A DNA stretch of 64,000 bases, taken from contig BQJU01000036.1 in assembly GCA_021604865.1 (NCBI GenBank), positions 1 to 64,000 of the forward strand. The letters run 5' to 3'. Below the pieces are notes generated by a model. It was not told the origin of the DNA, did not search any database, and was given only the letters and a program-made list of their open reading frames with translations. Source of the stretch: Saprospiraceae bacterium. GTDB lineage: Bacteria > Bacteroidota > Bacteroidia > Chitinophagales > Saprospiraceae. Positions 53,125-62,135 of this stretch are shown piece by piece; position 1 is the first letter of the stretch, and each line of letters opens with the position of its first letter. Position numbers and translations under genes: made by a program.

Positions 53125-53368
53125 GGTTCAAAATCATTTTTTTTAGAAAAAGAAGTTCATTATAATATCTAATACGTGGACTATCCGGAGTAATCTTGCC
53201 TATATCACTATACGCAGTTTGTGGATTATTTACATAATAGCTTTCACCAGCTTCTTCCATCTCCTTAGTCACCATCTCTATTTGTTTTTCAATAACCATC
53301 AGTTTTATTTCTTTATCATTGATAATGCTAAGTTCTTTCATCACCTCCAAAAGGCTAAATTTCTTCAT
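53117..53368 (-). CDS. Small helical protein heading the methyltransferase operon
   Basis: I do not recognise this 83-residue protein. It is mostly helical and charged (SLLEVMKELSIINDKEIKLM, VIEKQIEMVTKEMEEAGESY) with a short C-terminal helix (RIRYYNELLFLKKMILNHE). It overlaps the CsaA-type gene by 8 bp and is first in the operon. Small leading proteins in such operons are often regulators or partners, but nothing in the sequence shows which. Confidence 0.7.
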   Translation of the reverse strand: MKKFSLLEVMKELSIINDKEIKLMVIEKQIEMVTKEMEEAGESYYVNNPQTAYSDIGKITPDSPRIRYYNELLFLKKMILNHE

Positions 53369-53546
53369 TTAAGTTGGTCATTTACTTAGGAATCTTAATT
53401 TATAGAGTTTAGAAGTTCTAGATAACATTTTTTTTTTCTCTAACAAAGTAAAATTTTGGATTCATAATAAAATTTCGCCCAATTCAAAGGAATGCCTGAG
53501 CGACCACTACCCAAAACTAGCACCTGCACAATCTCGCGCAAACATT

Positions 53547-53813
53547 TCAGTCCTGAATGGCCATAGCTTTAGGCGACAACCATTGAACAATCCTGGTACC
53601 GCCACATTTTTTGCACTTGTATGGCTGAGCAGCCAATATCTGGACCACTGGCCTTACCGTCTGACCATTGCGCTTTAGTTGATCGGGTATTTTATCTTTG
53701 ATTGCAACATAAGTCCGGCCGACGTGTAATCTATAATGGCGTACCCGTTGAAAGCTCCGAGGCAGTTGATGGTATGAAAATAAATCCCGTGTGGAAAGTT
53801 TTCTAAAACTCAA
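53547..53813 (-). pseudogene. C-terminal remnant of an IS91-family transposase
   Basis: The 88-residue frame contains FSYHQLPRSFQRVRHYRLHV, closely resembling the HvLPkgFhriRhYG block near the C-terminus of IS91-type transposases. It ends with a CxxC segment (PYKCKKCGGTRIVQW) typical of the same tail. The N-terminal two thirds, with the catalytic tyrosine and metal-binding residues, are missing: the stop of the next gene lies only 3 bp upstream. It is a dead fragment bordering the methyltransferase operon. Confidence 0.68.
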
Positions 53814-53815
53814 AC

Positions 53816-55357
53816 TTATTCATCTGATGTACAAACCTCTGGTCGCTCGCCCATTCCATATTCCTCCAACAATTCACCCAGTCTTTCTTCATACGAATCG
53901 GACGACGCTTCTATACGAGCGAGCTTCTCCAATCCCTGATAGCGGCAATCCCATATCTTGACTCGTAAATTCTGAATCCTACACTCCAGTCCTTCATAAA
54001 AATTGAACTCAAAAGTGCTTTGAAATTCTTCAATTTGCTCCAGATACCGTAGCCCTTCCTCACAGGTACCAGAAAGCCCTTTCATTGTCCAGTCTTTGAC
54101 CTGATGGATGTTGTCACAATAAAAATCCGCTGATTCGTAGTCTTCTACAAGGGTATTGCCTCGAGCAATAAACTTGTTCCACAGCTTATCAATTTTCACC
54201 CCATTGGATCGATATTCTTCGTTTAACGCCTCCAGTTCATTGATTTTGACCATCGTAATTTCCTCCAGTTCGATTCTCTCCGACCTTCGGATGGAATCAA
54301 TTTTCAGAAGCATTTCTCCTCCCAGTTCGCAGACATAAGCGAAACCATCCATAATATATGCCCGAATCAATGGCTCTTTACTACAATATTCATAACCATA
54401 TCTGCCTACGTGTTTCACCTTATTATTCGGAATAAAGGCTTCCCACGCCTTATTCAAAACAGAAAGATTGGTCTCGTTTTTTCCAATGGCCGCTTCCAGC
54501 TCCTTCACTTTTTCTTTCAACTCTCCACTAGGAGCTACGCCACTTTCGGCTTGCAATTCCTTAATATCTTCAAGCATTGCCTGGCCTGAGTTACACACAT
54601 CCGCTACTCCTCTTAAAACCAATGCCTTCATATTTGGAATGGGGTAACAGAGGAAAAGTGGTAATTCAATGTCAAAGCCGGGAGATACGCCGGTTTTCAT
54701 ATAGGTCTTCCAGGCAACTTCCAATTTGGGTATATCCTGAAACAGGGTTTTCATCTTAGCTACTTCAGGTGCCAATCCTTCGACATCCTCTATACGCAAA
54801 GAGGTTTTTTCAGTTAATTTGAGGGTGCGGTTTTCAAATAAATCCTTTGATCTTGAGACATTCCCCTCGCAGAAATGATAATAGGCAGTCATGTAGGAAT
54901 ACTTCGCCAAAGTCTTTTTTTCACAGATCGTTTTAGCTGCTTTGACTGCTTCCAATTCTTCCAGCTTCACTTCTTTAGTTTGCAAAAATCGTTTCCAAAT
55001 AGCATCAATGCTATGATAGGCTTTGATTTTTGTTTCTAGCTCATCCCTTTTTATCACAAACCCCGGAATCGACTTTTGTAATCTGACGTCTATCTCCTGG
55101 AGCTCCGCCATCAAACGCTCTGCGTCGTCCACCTCGCTTTGGCAGAAATTGGAGTTGGTATTCATTAATAAATATTTGGCATAATCCGGTTGATCATACA
55201 CTTTGTCAGGCTTGATTAATTCGCTCATATTGGAAATTTTGTCGTTTGTCAAAAATTCCTTCCAGGTTTCGTCAAAGTTGACTGTCTGAGCAAAAGTGGT
55301 GGTAGAAATGAAAAATAGATTGATAATAAAACAGAAGAAATAGTGGTTTTTTCGCAT
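53816..55357 (-). CDS. Exported Cys-containing repeat protein, unknown family
   Basis: The 513-residue protein has a signal peptide (YFFCFIINLFFISTTTFAQ). The body shows about five imperfect repeats of 90-110 residues. Each opens with a W-x-x-[FY] helix (DETWKEFLTND, DAIWKRFLQTK, EVAWKTYMKTG, NKAWEAFIPNN, DKLWNKFIARG) and closes with a Cys-containing stretch (NSNFCQSEVDDAERL, YYHFCEGNVSRSK, VADVCNSGQAMLEDI, FAYVCELGGEMLLKI, LSGTCEEGLRYLEQI). Coiled-coil linkers join them. There is no sorting domain. It is presumably periplasmic and structural; no homologue is known to me. Confidence 0.7.
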   Translation of the reverse strand: MRKNHYFFCFIINLFFISTTTFAQTVNFDETWKEFLTNDKISNMSELIKPDKVYDQPDYAKYLLMNTNSNFCQSEVDDAERLMAELQEIDVRLQKSIPGFVIKRDELETKIKAYHSIDAIWKRFLQTKEVKLEELEAVKAAKTICEKKTLAKYSYMTAYYHFCEGNVSRSKDLFENRTLKLTEKTSLRIEDVEGLAPEVAKMKTLFQDIPKLEVAWKTYMKTGVSPGFDIELPLFLCYPIPNMKALVLRGVADVCNSGQAMLEDIKELQAESGVAPSGELKEKVKELEAAIGKNETNLSVLNKAWEAFIPNNKVKHVGRYGYEYCSKEPLIRAYIMDGFAYVCELGGEMLLKIDSIRRSERIELEEITMVKINELEALNEEYRSNGVKIDKLWNKFIARGNTLVEDYESADFYCDNIHQVKDWTMKGLSGTCEEGLRYLEQIEEFQSTFEFNFYEGLECRIQNLRVKIWDCRYQGLEKLARIEASSDSYEERLGELLEEYGMGERPEVCTSDE

Positions 55358-55527
55358 TACAATTTAAAATTTAAAGTGTGTTCATTTTGGGCTCCATGTG
55401 GATTGGAGTGGATTCATAAACTCTTGAGAGTAACGTTTTTTATGCATAATTATTCCCTTCCAAAACCCAAAAAAAATGAGCGCGTAATAGCGGATAGTCT
55501 GTCTCCCTCAGGGGAAACGCCCAAAAA

Positions 55528-57786
55528 TTACTTCACCACCAATACATCTCCCGACAAAGTCATCGGCTTCAACACGCCACGTTTCGGTGCGACAACCTCC
55601 AGCACATAGACGTAAACGCCCGGATTAAGCGCCTCGCCTGACCGGCGGCCATCCCAACGGCGGGCGGGGTCATCGCTTTCAAAAACCAGTGCTCCCCAGC
55701 GGTCGAATATTTTGAGTTGGAAGTCTTGAAGCGGGCAATTGGCGAAAATATCCAGCACATCATTGATGCCATCGTCATTGGGAGAAATGGCATTGGGGAT
55801 GAAAAACTCGCAGGTAATACATTGCTCAATGGCAACCAAAGTACTGTCGGTAGTAGCGCAATCGCCCACCGAAGCGGTGACGAAATAGAGGCCGGCAGTA
55901 TCGATAGCATAAGTATTGCCCTGGGAACCATCTTGCCAAAGGTATTGATAAGCATTGGACCCGGCAGTGAGTGGGAAGGGGGTATCTTCCAGACAAATGG
56001 TTTGCTCTGGCAGGAGGTTGAGTACCGGTGTTTCCAAAAAATCAACATTAATGCTATCTCTAAAGGTACATTCATCAAGGGTAATATCTACCCAATACAA
56101 ACCGGATTGGGTAACGGGCAAGATAGCCGTAGTGGTATTGTTGAGCCAGATGTAACTGGCGCCTTCGGTAGTGGCATCAAGGGTAAATCCCTGCTGATCA
56201 CAAAGGCTGGTATCGGCACCTAGGGCATCGGGAAGGATATCGGAATAGGTAACCGTGATGTTGTCGCTCTGGCTACACTCTCCAAGTGTGACAGTCACCC
56301 TGTATTCGCCGGGCATGGTGACCAGCAAACTGGGGCTGGTAGAGCCATTTTGCCAAAGATAGGTGGCTCCAACGATGTCCGGCTCCAATAACAGGGTTTC
56401 TCCTGGACAGAGCAGTGTATCATTCCCCAATGTAATGGGTTCAGGAGGTATATTAAAATAAAGGATGCCGCCGGTCAAATAATCGGAAGGGCTTTCCTGG
56501 CCAGGCTCGGCACCAAAGGAGGTACCGGTACAGGCAAAACCGGGAAAAGAGAAGATACCGGCTGTACCTGGCTGCATGGAGGCATTTACATTTCCGGGCA
56601 AGGGTATCATTCCTTGGTTCATAATGACACCTTCGCCGCCCCCGCCACCCGGGCCAACACAACCAAAAGTAGGCTCCTGATTGCCGCCATTGCCACCATT
56701 GGCTGCAAGGTTCAGGTTGCCGGAATAATTCATCACATCTAAAAAAAGACTGCCACCACCACCACCGCCACCCGCACCATCGGCAATGCCTGTACCGGGC
56801 GTGAGCTGGCTTTCTCCATTGGCAATAATGGAAAAACCGTTGCCCTCCAAAGTGGTCGTGTGAAGTAATAAAACACCTCCACCATCAACCCCGACCGTAC
56901 CAGCCAGGTTGTTGTCATCACCACAACCGCCTCCACCGCCGAGGAATAGCTTGCCATCCAAAATACCAGTCTCCAAAGAACGGCCACCCAAACCGCCATT
57001 GTCATTTGGAATGCAGCTTTGCAATTCTTTGCCGCCTTTGCCACCAGCTGTAAAGTTGCCTCCACCGCCTCCGCCGGTATTGTGTTTGTTGCCGCCGCCG
57101 CCACCACTAGCCAATGGTCCACGTCCTGCCCGCCTATCTTCACTCACTTCAGTGATGCTTTCTCCTTTCTCTGCCCCACCCCGCTGCCAGGAAAAACCGG
57201 GCTGGTCTAATGGATAGTAATAAGCTGAGGGGTTATTGCCACAGCCGCCATCGGGGTTGTTGCTGATAGTACCTCCACGGAACCCCTTGCCGGTAAGGTC
57301 GATATTGGCTTGTAAATTGAGTGTGTTTTCTACCCAGAAAGCTAGTACACCACCAGTTTCTCCATCCCAGTCTTGGGCAGTCAATGGAGCAGTCACCACT
57401 GCATTGGTGTAAAGGGGTACTCTGATAAGCTGCAACCGCCCAGCCACATCATAGGTCCGAAGCAAAGGCTTAGCCAATACGACATTATTGCCTGAAATAT
57501 CAGCCACCTGGCTAAACTCCCAATTGCCAGCACTACCGTAATCCAATACCGTACCAAATGAAGCAGCATCAGTAGAATCAATACTGGCACCCTTCATCTG
57601 GATAAGCAATACCCGGTCGCCAGTTTGGAATGCAGCAACATCAAAAACTGCTACCGTGGGCTGGCATTCATCTTCCAAAAGACTAATCACGACCGTGTAA
57701 TCATTGATGACACCTTGAATCGGTGTCTGCGACCAAAGTGAGGTGCTATTATAAAAGAGCAAAAGAATGTATATCGTATACTTCAT
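55528..57786 (-). CDS. Gliding-motility-type C-terminal (CHU_C) secreted protein
   Basis: The ATG at 57786 (752 residues) precedes a signal peptide (YTIYILLLFYNSTSLWSQ). Residues 25-300 contain Gly-rich turns (GGGGGNKHNTGGGGGGNF, GGGGGCGDDNNL) within a beta-rich domain. Three Ig-like repeats follow with LGNDTLLCPGETLLL, LGADTSLCDQQGF and LLPEQTICLEDTPF. The C-terminus is a CHU_C/type B sorting domain (FIPNAISPNDDGINDVLDIF, FDRWGALVFESDD). It is expected to leave the cell by T9SS. The acetyltransferase gene lies upstream on the same strand. Confidence 0.86.
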   Translation of the reverse strand: MKYTIYILLLFYNSTSLWSQTPIQGVINDYTVVISLLEDECQPTVAVFDVAAFQTGDRVLLIQMKGASIDSTDAASFGTVLDYGSAGNWEFSQVADISGNNVVLAKPLLRTYDVAGRLQLIRVPLYTNAVVTAPLTAQDWDGETGGVLAFWVENTLNLQANIDLTGKGFRGGTISNNPDGGCGNNPSAYYYPLDQPGFSWQRGGAEKGESITEVSEDRRAGRGPLASGGGGGNKHNTGGGGGGNFTAGGKGGKELQSCIPNDNGGLGGRSLETGILDGKLFLGGGGGCGDDNNLAGTVGVDGGGVLLLHTTTLEGNGFSIIANGESQLTPGTGIADGAGGGGGGGSLFLDVMNYSGNLNLAANGGNGGNQEPTFGCVGPGGGGGEGVIMNQGMIPLPGNVNASMQPGTAGIFSFPGFACTGTSFGAEPGQESPSDYLTGGILYFNIPPEPITLGNDTLLCPGETLLLEPDIVGATYLWQNGSTSPSLLVTMPGEYRVTVTLGECSQSDNITVTYSDILPDALGADTSLCDQQGFTLDATTEGASYIWLNNTTTAILPVTQSGLYWVDITLDECTFRDSINVDFLETPVLNLLPEQTICLEDTPFPLTAGSNAYQYLWQDGSQGNTYAIDTAGLYFVTASVGDCATTDSTLVAIEQCITCEFFIPNAISPNDDGINDVLDIFANCPLQDFQLKIFDRWGALVFESDDPARRWDGRRSGEALNPGVYVYVLEVVAPKRGVLKPMTLSGDVLVVK

Positions 57787-57872
57787 GAGGACCTGAAAAT
57801 TTTGCCTGCAAAGTAACGAAATTTGAATTTGAAGATTGGTCAGCTGGACGTCGGGGATAAGAGCTTGTTCTA

Positions 57873-58415
57873 TCATGACTGCTTCCAATCACTTTCCAAA
57901 ATGGCATAGTGAAAGTTGTCTTTCCAGCCCTCCCTAAGTGGTAAAATTTGTCGGTGCAAACCTTCTTTGCTCATGCCAACTTTTTCCAATACCCGGATAG
58001 ATGAAAAATTCCCGGTAGCCACCCCCGCTTCAATGCGGTGCAGGCCAAGGGTGTCAAAACCAAAACGTAGAATGCCTTTTACGATTTCAGTGGCATAACC
58101 CTGACCCCAATAGCAGGGCAAAAGACTGTAATAGATTTCTCCACTATTATACTTTATACTCTTTAGATTGATGCCGACCTCACCAATAAAGGTGCCGGTA
58201 TCATTCAATAAAGCGACCCAACCATATTTTTTGCGCATGGCTTTTTGCTGGTCCTCTATGATAGGTTGGATCAAGGCTTTTGTTGTTTCCAGGTTCATTG
58301 GAATACCGATAGTGTTAAACTCCGCTACTTCAGGGTAGGAATTCATGCGGTGAATGTCTGAGAGGTCCTTCCAACTCAATTCTCTTAGTTCCAGCCTTTT
58401 GGTTGATAGGTTCAT
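57873..58415 (-). CDS. GNAT-family N-acetyltransferase (RimJ/RimL type)
   Basis: The 180-residue protein has the GNAT_3 pattern: LSTKRLELRELSWKDLSDIH at the start, EIYYSLLPCYWGQGYATEIV as the acetyl-CoA site, and RIEAGVATGNFSSIRVLEKV near the end. It is similar in type to the one at 36227 but clearly different in sequence. The substrate is not evident. It lies 86 bp upstream of the CHU_C protein gene and could share a transcript with it. Confidence 0.87.
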   Translation of the reverse strand: MNLSTKRLELRELSWKDLSDIHRMNSYPEVAEFNTIGIPMNLETTKALIQPIIEDQQKAMRKKYGWVALLNDTGTFIGEVGINLKSIKYNSGEIYYSLLPCYWGQGYATEIVKGILRFGFDTLGLHRIEAGVATGNFSSIRVLEKVGMSKEGLHRQILPLREGWKDNFHYAILESDWKQS

Positions 58416-58615
58416 TAGTTTTTTTAGAAGTCAGATCGTATCCGCTGAGCTGATTCTGTCAGGGATCAGACTCGGTAGTTAACAAGCGATCTTTTGTTTA
58501 AAAGGTTCCCTCTGAGAATGGGCAATAAGAGAAATATTTGCAGGAATTTAGTTTGCTGTTCTTTGCCATCTCCTCCTTTTTAAAAAAAATGGTACTTTTA
58601 AAATAAAAACACCCG

Positions 58616-59122
58616 ATGAAAAAAACGACTGTTGTCTGTATGATGCTTGTATTTTGTTTAGTTGGACAAGCACAAAGTACGCTTACTTCGGTTTCTGAAA
58701 CGAAAGAAACGAAGGTAACTGTAAAAAAGAAGGCTTCAAAGGGGGCGGAAGCCATTATCCGTCACAATATAGCTGCTTTTTCCAAGGCTTTGATGGAACA
58801 AAATTACGATGCCGTGGTAGCTGCGTATACCAATGACGGCAAAATCTTTCCCGGCGGGCGCGATATCCTGCGCGGTGAGGCGGCCATCCGGGAGTATTGG
58901 ACCCCAAAAGCCGGCAGCACTTACCGAACCTCATACCATCACATCACCCCCGAAGAAATTGTAATTAAGGGGGATACAGCTTACGATTACGGTTACTATG
59001 AGGGCAAATCCATTAACAATGAGGGCAAGGAAAGCTCCTGGAAAGGCAAATATGTGATTGTCTGGAAACGGGTTGGGAAAAAGGAGTGGAAGATCTATTT
59101 GGATATTTGGAATCGAATTTAG
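58616..59122 (+). CDS. SnoaL-like/DUF4440 exported protein
   Basis: The 168-residue protein has a signal peptide (KKTTVVCMMLVFCLVGQAQ) and then a cone-shaped alpha+beta fold of the SnoaL/NTF2 type: IIRHNIAAFSKALMEQNYDA, VVAAYTNDGKIFPGG, GEAAIREYWTPK, and GKYVIVWKRVGKKEWKIYLD. This matches DUF4440-like proteins, often binding small ligands or acting as minor enzymes. It is exported. Its 3' end is 37 bp from the convergent TPR gene, with a repeat arm between. Confidence 0.8.
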   Translation: MKKTTVVCMMLVFCLVGQAQSTLTSVSETKETKVTVKKKASKGAEAIIRHNIAAFSKALMEQNYDAVVAAYTNDGKIFPGGRDILRGEAAIREYWTPKAGSTYRTSYHHITPEEIVIKGDTAYDYGYYEGKSINNEGKESSWKGKYVIVWKRVGKKEWKIYLDIWNRI

Positions 59123-59123
59123 G

Positions 59124-59158
59124 GCATGTTTGGAGGTCAAATTTTGGGCTGCAAAACA
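59124..59158. repeat. Solo TTTGGAGG arm between convergent genes
   Basis: GCATGTTTGGAGGTCAAATT fills the 37-bp gap between two convergent stop codons. Only one arm is present. Confidence 0.6.
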
Positions 59159-59159
59159 G

Positions 59160-59741
59160 TTACTTCGACTTCAGCTTTTTCAAGTTTTTAAAGTCTTCTA
59201 ATAAAGCCTGAGCGTTAGGATAGGATTCATTGATATCCAGGCATTTTTTCATGGCGGTTATCGCGTCGGCCAATTTTCTTTGCCGGGCGCAGGTAGTGCT
59301 TAAATGATAATAAACTTCATCGAGATCACCTTCTTTGTTTACGGCTTGTGTCAATATGTTTTCGGCCTCTGCCAACTGCCCTTGTCGGGACAATAAATTT
59401 GCCAGAAAAACATAGGGCAGGGTGGAATCAAATTCATAGGTTATACATTCCTGATAGGCTTTTATTGCTGCATCGATGTTAAACTGATCTTCATATAATT
59501 TCCCAAGACTCATGAAGTAATAATATTTATAATCCTGGGAAAGATCATCCAATTCAATCTGGCTGAGCAGCTCATGCGCTCTTTCGTAATTTCCCGAAAG
59601 CCTTAATTGGTCTGCACATTGGAACAAATTGAAGGTATTCTCTTCTTTTTTAAGGACCTTCTCCCAAACAAAAGCTGAAGAAAATGGCCATTCTGTTTCA
59701 TCGTAGTAATGGGCCTCGGCAGTTAATTTCTTTATTGACAT
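59160..59741 (-). CDS. TPR-repeat protein
   Basis: The 193-residue protein is a chain of TPR helices: LFQCADQLRLSGNYERAHEL, YYFMSLGKLYEDQFNIDAAI, YVFLANLLSRQGQLAEAENI and YYHLSTTCARQRKLADAITA. There is no signal peptide, so it is cytoplasmic. TPRs mediate protein contacts; no partner is evident. It is convergent with the SnoaL-like gene. Confidence 0.75.
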   Translation of the reverse strand: MSIKKLTAEAHYYDETEWPFSSAFVWEKVLKKEENTFNLFQCADQLRLSGNYERAHELLSQIELDDLSQDYKYYYFMSLGKLYEDQFNIDAAIKAYQECITYEFDSTLPYVFLANLLSRQGQLAEAENILTQAVNKEGDLDEVYYHLSTTCARQRKLADAITAMKKCLDINESYPNAQALLEDFKNLKKLKSK

Positions 59742-59962
59742 TTTTTAATTGTGGTTAATCGTGATCCGTTTCGTTCGCGAGTGTCCTGCTGGCACGATGC
59801 ATTTTTATTTTAGCAAAGATAAAAACTTCCATCTCGTTTGCTCGCGTTTCCCATTGGTTTCATCAGCGTTCATATTTGGAAGCCGACCTTCTAGTTTCAG
59901 CATTGAAAGGTAAGCGCTTGTTTGGAGGATTGTGACTTGCCGATTCACCCAAAAAATGTACC

Positions 59963-60008
59963 TTAGGGGTCAGCGAAGAATAACTTACCCATTTGATGCG
60001 GTTCTTTT
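59963..60008 (+). repeat. Solo end of the GGGGTCAGCGAAGAATAA element
   Basis: TTAGGGGTCAGCGAAGAATA and the following ACTTACCCATTTGATGCGG match the left end of the element at 45245-45409 almost base for base. It stops about 20 bp before the start codon of the molybdopterin oxidoreductase gene, so any promoter activity at this end would drive that gene. Confidence 0.75.
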
Positions 60009-60026
60009 AACCAAACCCAGCCCACT

Positions 60027-62135
60027 ATGTCTGAATCCGCCACCCACTATCGTACCTGCAATCTCTGTGAAGCCATGTGTGGCCTGGAAATTCAATATCA
60101 GGACAAAGAAGTTTTGTCAATCCGTGGAGATAAACAGGATCCATTTAGTCGGGGACATATTTGCCCAAAGGCTGTAGCGCTGAAAGATATCTACGAAGAT
60201 CCCGACCGCCTGAAATATCCCTTGCGCAAAACTGCCAATGGGTGGGAACAGCTGGATTGGGATACGGCTTTTGATTGGATCGTAGAACGCTTGCAGGTCA
60301 TTGAGGACCGTTATGGGGCTAGTGCTATTGGGGTTTATCAAGGCAATCCGAATGTGCATAATGTGGGTACTATGCTCACCTCGCCGACATTTGTCAGGGC
60401 GCTAAAAACCAAGAACCGGTTTAGTGCTACTTCTACCGATCAGTTGCCACACCATTTGGCTGCTTTGGCCATGTTTGGGCATGCCATGTTGATCCCCATT
60501 CCCGATGTAGACCGAACTCAGTTTATGTTGATTATGGGAGCCAATCCACTGGTTTCTAATGGCAGTCTGATGAGTGCGCCCGATATAGCCCACCGGTTAC
60601 AGGCCATCCAAAAGCGTGGCGGTAAAGTTATCGTCATTGACCCGCGCCGAACCCAGACGGCCGAGCATGCAGATGTGCATCACTTTATTCGCCCGGAGAC
60701 GGATGCGCTGCTTTTGTTGGCATTGGTTCGCACCATTTTAGTTGAAAATTTGGCTCAACCGGATCGTCTGTCAGGGTTTACAAATGGCCGGGATCAACTT
60801 ATAGAACTGGTTGAAGCGTTCACCCCTCAAAAGGTGGCTCCGATTTGTGGCATTGCTGAGGAAAAAATTGTAGCGCTGGCCCGTGATTTTGCTGGAGCAG
60901 AAGCGGCAGTTTGTTATGGCCGTATTGGTTTATCCACCCAATCTTTTGGCACCTTATGCCAATGGCTGATCAATGTGTTGAATATCATCACCGGCAACCT
61001 GGACCGGCCGGGAGGAGCTATGTTTACCCTGCCTGCTGTTGATCAGGTAGAGGCCTCCCGAGCTAAGGGTAGAGGTGGCGCATTTGGCCGATGGAAAAGC
61101 CGGGTGCGTTCATTGCCCGAATTTGGTGGAGAATTGCCTGCTGCAGCAATGGCTGAAGAGATCCTTACTCCTGGGGAAGGTCAAATAAAAGCCCTGGTGA
61201 CAGTGGCTGGAAACCCGGTGTTATCTACTCCAAATGGGCAGCAATTGGATGCTGCTTTATCACAATTGGATTTTATGTTGTCCATCGATATTTATCTGAA
61301 CGAAACAACCCGGCATGCTGATATCATCCTGCCTCCTACTACCGGTTTAGAAACACCACACTACGATTTCCTTTTTCACCAGCTAGCTATCCGAAATACG
61401 GCAAAATATTCGCCTGAACTTTTTGAAAAAGAGCCAGAACAACGCCACGATTGGCAAATCTTTCAAGCCCTCACCAACCGATTGAACAAACAGCCGCACA
61501 CGGAAATTCCGCCGGAGCAGATGCTTGGCTTTGCCCTGCAAAACGGGCCATATAGTGGGGAAGGCGTTAATTTAAAAAAACTGCTCAATGCACCACACGG
61601 CATCGATCTTGGTCCTCTCAAACCCTGTTTGCCTCAGCGTCTATTTACCCAGAATAATTGCATCGTTTTGACGCCTTCCATTTTTGTAGAAGATTTGCAA
61701 AGACTGAAAAATCAGTTTTTAGAAAAAATAAATGAAGTAGATGCCACCTGGCCATTTCAGCTGATCGGCCGGCGACAGCTGCGATCCAATAATTCCTGGA
61801 TGCACAACTCCGAACGCATGGTGAAAGGCCGGGATCGTTGCACCCTTTTGATACATCCTGATGATGCTGACAGACTCAATATCGCCAATGGGCAGAAAGT
61901 GAGTATTGAATCAAGGGTTGGCCAAATTTACCTGCCAGCTGAAATTAGCGATTGTATGATGCCAGGAGTCGTCAGCATTCCTCACGGCTGGGGCCATCAT
62001 CACGAAGGCATTCGACTGAGCGTTGCACAAGCACATGCAGGGGCTAGTATTAATGACTTGACCGACCATTTGCGTCTGGATGAATTGAGTGGCAATGCCG
62101 CATTTTGCGGTGTACCGGTGAGGGTTATAGCCTAA
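60027..62135 (+). CDS. Molybdopterin-dependent oxidoreductase
   Basis: The 702-residue protein has an N-terminal 4Fe-4S site (CNLCEAMCGLEI, then SRGHICPKA) of the Cys-x2-Cys-x3-Cys-x~27-Cys type. Molybdopterin-binding stretches follow (GANPLVSNGSLMSAPDIAHR, VIDPRRTQTAEHADVHHFIR). A C-terminal molydopterin dinucleotide-binding domain closes it (LLIHPDDADRLNIANGQKVS, MPGVVSIPHGWGHHHEG). There is no twin-arginine signal, so it is cytoplasmic. The family includes formate dehydrogenases, nitrate reductases and BisC-like enzymes; which one is unclear. No partner subunit gene lies next to it. Confidence 0.88.
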   Translation: MSESATHYRTCNLCEAMCGLEIQYQDKEVLSIRGDKQDPFSRGHICPKAVALKDIYEDPDRLKYPLRKTANGWEQLDWDTAFDWIVERLQVIEDRYGASAIGVYQGNPNVHNVGTMLTSPTFVRALKTKNRFSATSTDQLPHHLAALAMFGHAMLIPIPDVDRTQFMLIMGANPLVSNGSLMSAPDIAHRLQAIQKRGGKVIVIDPRRTQTAEHADVHHFIRPETDALLLLALVRTILVENLAQPDRLSGFTNGRDQLIELVEAFTPQKVAPICGIAEEKIVALARDFAGAEAAVCYGRIGLSTQSFGTLCQWLINVLNIITGNLDRPGGAMFTLPAVDQVEASRAKGRGGAFGRWKSRVRSLPEFGGELPAAAMAEEILTPGEGQIKALVTVAGNPVLSTPNGQQLDAALSQLDFMLSIDIYLNETTRHADIILPPTTGLETPHYDFLFHQLAIRNTAKYSPELFEKEPEQRHDWQIFQALTNRLNKQPHTEIPPEQMLGFALQNGPYSGEGVNLKKLLNAPHGIDLGPLKPCLPQRLFTQNNCIVLTPSIFVEDLQRLKNQFLEKINEVDATWPFQLIGRRQLRSNNSWMHNSERMVKGRDRCTLLIHPDDADRLNIANGQKVSIESRVGQIYLPAEISDCMMPGVVSIPHGWGHHHEGIRLSVAQAHAGASINDLTDHLRLDELSGNAAFCGVPVRVIA

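Noticed and set aside
55717-56223. A 168-codon frame antisense to the CHU_C protein
   Set aside because: The opposite strand encodes a clear signal-peptide and sorting-domain protein, so this is a shadow.
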